Below are positions 6,908 through 7,994 of a stretch of 7,994 bases of DNA, one piece after another; the first letter of the stretch is position 1; the number at the start of each line of letters is the position of its first letter. Where the stretch lies: assembly GCA_903919625.1 (NCBI GenBank), contig CAIXIZ010000229.1, positions 1 to 7,994 of the forward strand, written 5' to 3'. Below the pieces are notes generated by a model. The model was given only the letters and a program-made list of their open reading frames with translations. It searched no databases and had not been told where the DNA came from. This DNA is from an uncultured Verrucomicrobiota bacterium. GTDB taxonomy: Bacteria; Verrucomicrobiota; Verrucomicrobiia; Opitutales; Opitutaceae. A program made the position numbers and the translations under genes.

Positions 6908-6944
6908 TGCCGAGGGCGGCAGGTTGGACGAGGTGCGACTCGTC
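6908..6944. promoter_or_regulatory. Two further small hairpins beside the REP-like element
   Basis: TGCCG (6908-6912) pairs with CGGCA (6917-6921) around AGGG. Six bases after 6920, GACGAG (6927-6932) pairs with CTCGTC (6939-6944) around a 6-base loop. With the palindrome at 6878-6898 they make three consecutive stems in 67 bases. They could be part of a compound REP element or structure in the operon's 5' leader; each stem alone is short enough to arise by chance. Confidence 0.35.
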
Positions 6945-6966
6945 AGATTGGTATGTATGATGCGCC

Positions 6967-6984
6967 AAACGAAATTGGTCGTTT
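6967..6984. promoter_or_regulatory. Possible operator dyad
   Basis: AAACGA (6967-6972) and TCGTTT (6979-6984) form a perfect 6-bp inverted repeat separated by 6 bases (AATTGG), roughly 210 bases upstream of the propeller gene start. The size and symmetry suit a dimeric transcription factor site, but no regulator gene is in the window to pair with it. Confidence 0.3.
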
Positions 6985-7031
6985 AGGGCAGAATCAGACA
7001 TTGAGCAAAGTGTAACCAGCCAATCGCATTC

Positions 7032-7068
7032 AAAAAAACGGCAGCCGATCGGGAAGGATCGGCTGCCG
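7032..7068 (-). terminator. Strong Rho-independent terminator of the PEP-CTERM gene
   Basis: CGGCAGCCGATC (7039-7050) pairs perfectly over 12 bp with GATCGGCTGCCG (7057-7068) around a GGGAAG loop. Read on the minus strand, the stem is followed directly by seven T (the A-run at 7032-7038). It begins 24 bases after the stop codon of the PEP-CTERM gene and separates that gene from the operon downstream. On the plus strand only a short, poor T stretch follows, so it acts mainly in the minus direction. Confidence 0.92.
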
Positions 7069-7092
7069 GAGATTTAAACCCGTGGCGGGTGA

Positions 7093-7994
7093 TTATTCGC
7101 GGGCCGCGCCCTGGCGGCGGCGGCGCACCACGGCGAGACTGAGGGCCGCGAGGCCGGCCAGCAGCACCACGGTGGAAGGCTCCGGGATGGTGTAGACCAG
7201 GTCGAGGTTGTTACCGTCCTGTTGGAGCTGAAACACGCTGCCCGCAGGAGCAAACGAGCTGCTGTCAATGTTGAACAGATCGCTGGCAAACGAACCGGCA
7301 ATGCCGCCGGAGGTGACGACACTTGCCCAGACCTGGTTCGGCACCGAGGGGTCGAATGTACCCCGCGAATCAACCAAGGTATTCAACTTGATCGTGAACT
7401 GGCCGGTGGTGATGCCATTGACATCGGCCGAGCCGGTGACGGACAGTTTGGACCAGTTGATGCCAGGTGTGCCACCGGCAGGAGCCTGCGTCAGATTGAG
7501 CGAATAGATACCGCCCGGGGCAAAGATCGCGGAGCCCAGATGGAGAGTGCCGGCGGTGGTGGCGGTGGTGTTGCTCGGGGCGATGATGCCGCCGCTCGCA
7601 ATGGTCACCGCGCCGCTGGCCGTGCCGGTCCCCAGCAAGGTGCCGCTGCCAGTAATGGTGACGGCGCCGCTGCCCAGACTGCCGGAGAAGGTGCCTGAGG
7701 TGACCAGCTCAACATTGCCGGAAGCGATATTGGTCAGGCCGGTATAAAGCTGGGTGCTCAACACTTTGAGGGTGCCGGTGCCACTCTGGCTGACCGCGAT
7801 GTTGCCTTCGAGCACAGCGGCCAGGGTGTTGGTGCCACTGCCCACCGCCACAAAGCTGCCGGCCACCGAGGTGATGGTGCCCGAACCGGTGATCGTGCTG
7901 CCTTGCGTTGCCGTCGAACTTGCCGTGATCGTATGACCCGAGGCAAGCGACTGCGCCGTGGAGCCGACATCCAACACGGCATTCGGGGCGATGA
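7093..7994 (-). CDS. PEP-CTERM protein with autotransporter-type beta repeats, 5'-truncated by the window edge
   Basis: The C-terminal 300 residues of a larger surface protein; the frame (..IAPNAVLDVG) is open to the right edge, so the start is outside. The visible body is Gly/Ser/Thr-rich and built of short beta-strand repeats (GTGTLKVLS..YTGLTNIASGNVELV, ITGSGTLLGTGTASGAV). These resemble the autotransporter-associated beta strand repeat (TIGR02601 type) and predict a long beta-helix. A more globular segment (about 7190-7500) follows, including FTIKLNTLVDSRG and NNLDLVYTI. The end is a PEP-CTERM sorting signal: PEP (7177-7185), hydrophobic STVVLLAGLAALSLAVV, then RRRR and a six-residue tail. 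By family knowledge such proteins are recognised by an exosortase and sorted to the envelope or an exopolysaccharide matrix. No exosortase gene is in the window. It has its own terminator, so it is probably separate from the downstream operon. Confidence 0.92.
   Translation of the reverse strand, partial: IAPNAVLDVGSTAQSLASGHTITASSTATQGSTITGSGTITSVAGSFVAVGSGTNTLAAVLEGNIAVSQSGTGTLKVLSTQLYTGLTNIASGNVELVTSGTFSGSLGSGAVTITGSGTLLGTGTASGAVTIASGGIIAPSNTTATTAGTLHLGSAIFAPGGIYSLNLTQAPAGGTPGINWSKLSVTGSADVNGITTGQFTIKLNTLVDSRGTFDPSVPNQVWASVVTSGGIAGSFASDLFNIDSSSFAPAGSVFQLQQDGNNLDLVYTIPEPSTVVLLAGLAALSLAVVRRRRQGAARE

Larger units (their letters stand above)
6755..7031. other. Intergenic region upstream of the minus-strand operon
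   Basis: This gap has no credible gene. It must hold the promoter of the four-gene minus-strand unit, but I see no convincing -35/-10 pair. A TTGACA occurs on the minus strand near 6817-6822 without a matching -10 box. What it does hold is three small hairpins (6878-6944) and one separate dyad (6967-6984), listed as their own entries, and it is visibly less GC-rich than the flanking genes. Confidence 0.6.

Overview
The window looks like chromosomal DNA of a heterotrophic, polysaccharide-degrading member of the Verrucomicrobiota, probably Opitutales. This is inferred from gene content: a GH67 alpha-glucuronidase, a Tat-exported Gfo/Idh/MocA oxidoreductase beside a DUF6807 ('PmoA-like') protein, a TolB-type propeller protein, and a PEP-CTERM protein of the autotransporter-repeat kind. 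The DNA is GC-rich, and four starts in a row lack a Shine-Dalgarno sequence. No rRNA, tRNA, CRISPR array or intact insertion sequence is visible.

Layout. (1) Positions 1-1833 (+): the 3' part of a GH67 alpha-glucuronidase gene whose 5' end lies outside the window. (2) Positions 1834-2111: a convergent intergenic region with a GH67 terminator (1881-1903) and a second, apparently bidirectional terminator (1916-1964). (3) Positions 2112-6754 (-): four co-directional genes with gaps of 47, 18 and 72 bases, probably one transcription unit. In transcription order they are a LamG/DUF1349-like plus TolB-propeller protein, a 147-residue exported orphan, a Tat-signal Gfo/Idh/MocA oxidoreductase and a DUF6807 protein. 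(4) Positions 6755-7092: an intergenic region with three small hairpins (one REP-like), a separate dyad and a strong terminator. (5) Positions 7093-7994 (-): the 3' part of a large Gly/Ser/Thr-rich PEP-CTERM surface protein whose 5' end lies beyond the right edge.

How the genes may work together. GH67 removes (4-O-methyl)glucuronic acid from xylo-oligosaccharides, which points to glucuronoxylan use. All four proteins of the minus-strand unit carry an export signal (three Sec-like, one Tat). The unit therefore looks like a periplasmic or envelope module, plausibly for oxidising or modifying a sugar, but its substrate cannot be read from the sequence. The PEP-CTERM protein is probably a separate, exosortase-sorted surface protein with its own terminator. 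The least described parts are the four-gene exported module, the pyrimidine-rich SD-less leaders of all its genes, and the hairpin cluster upstream of it.
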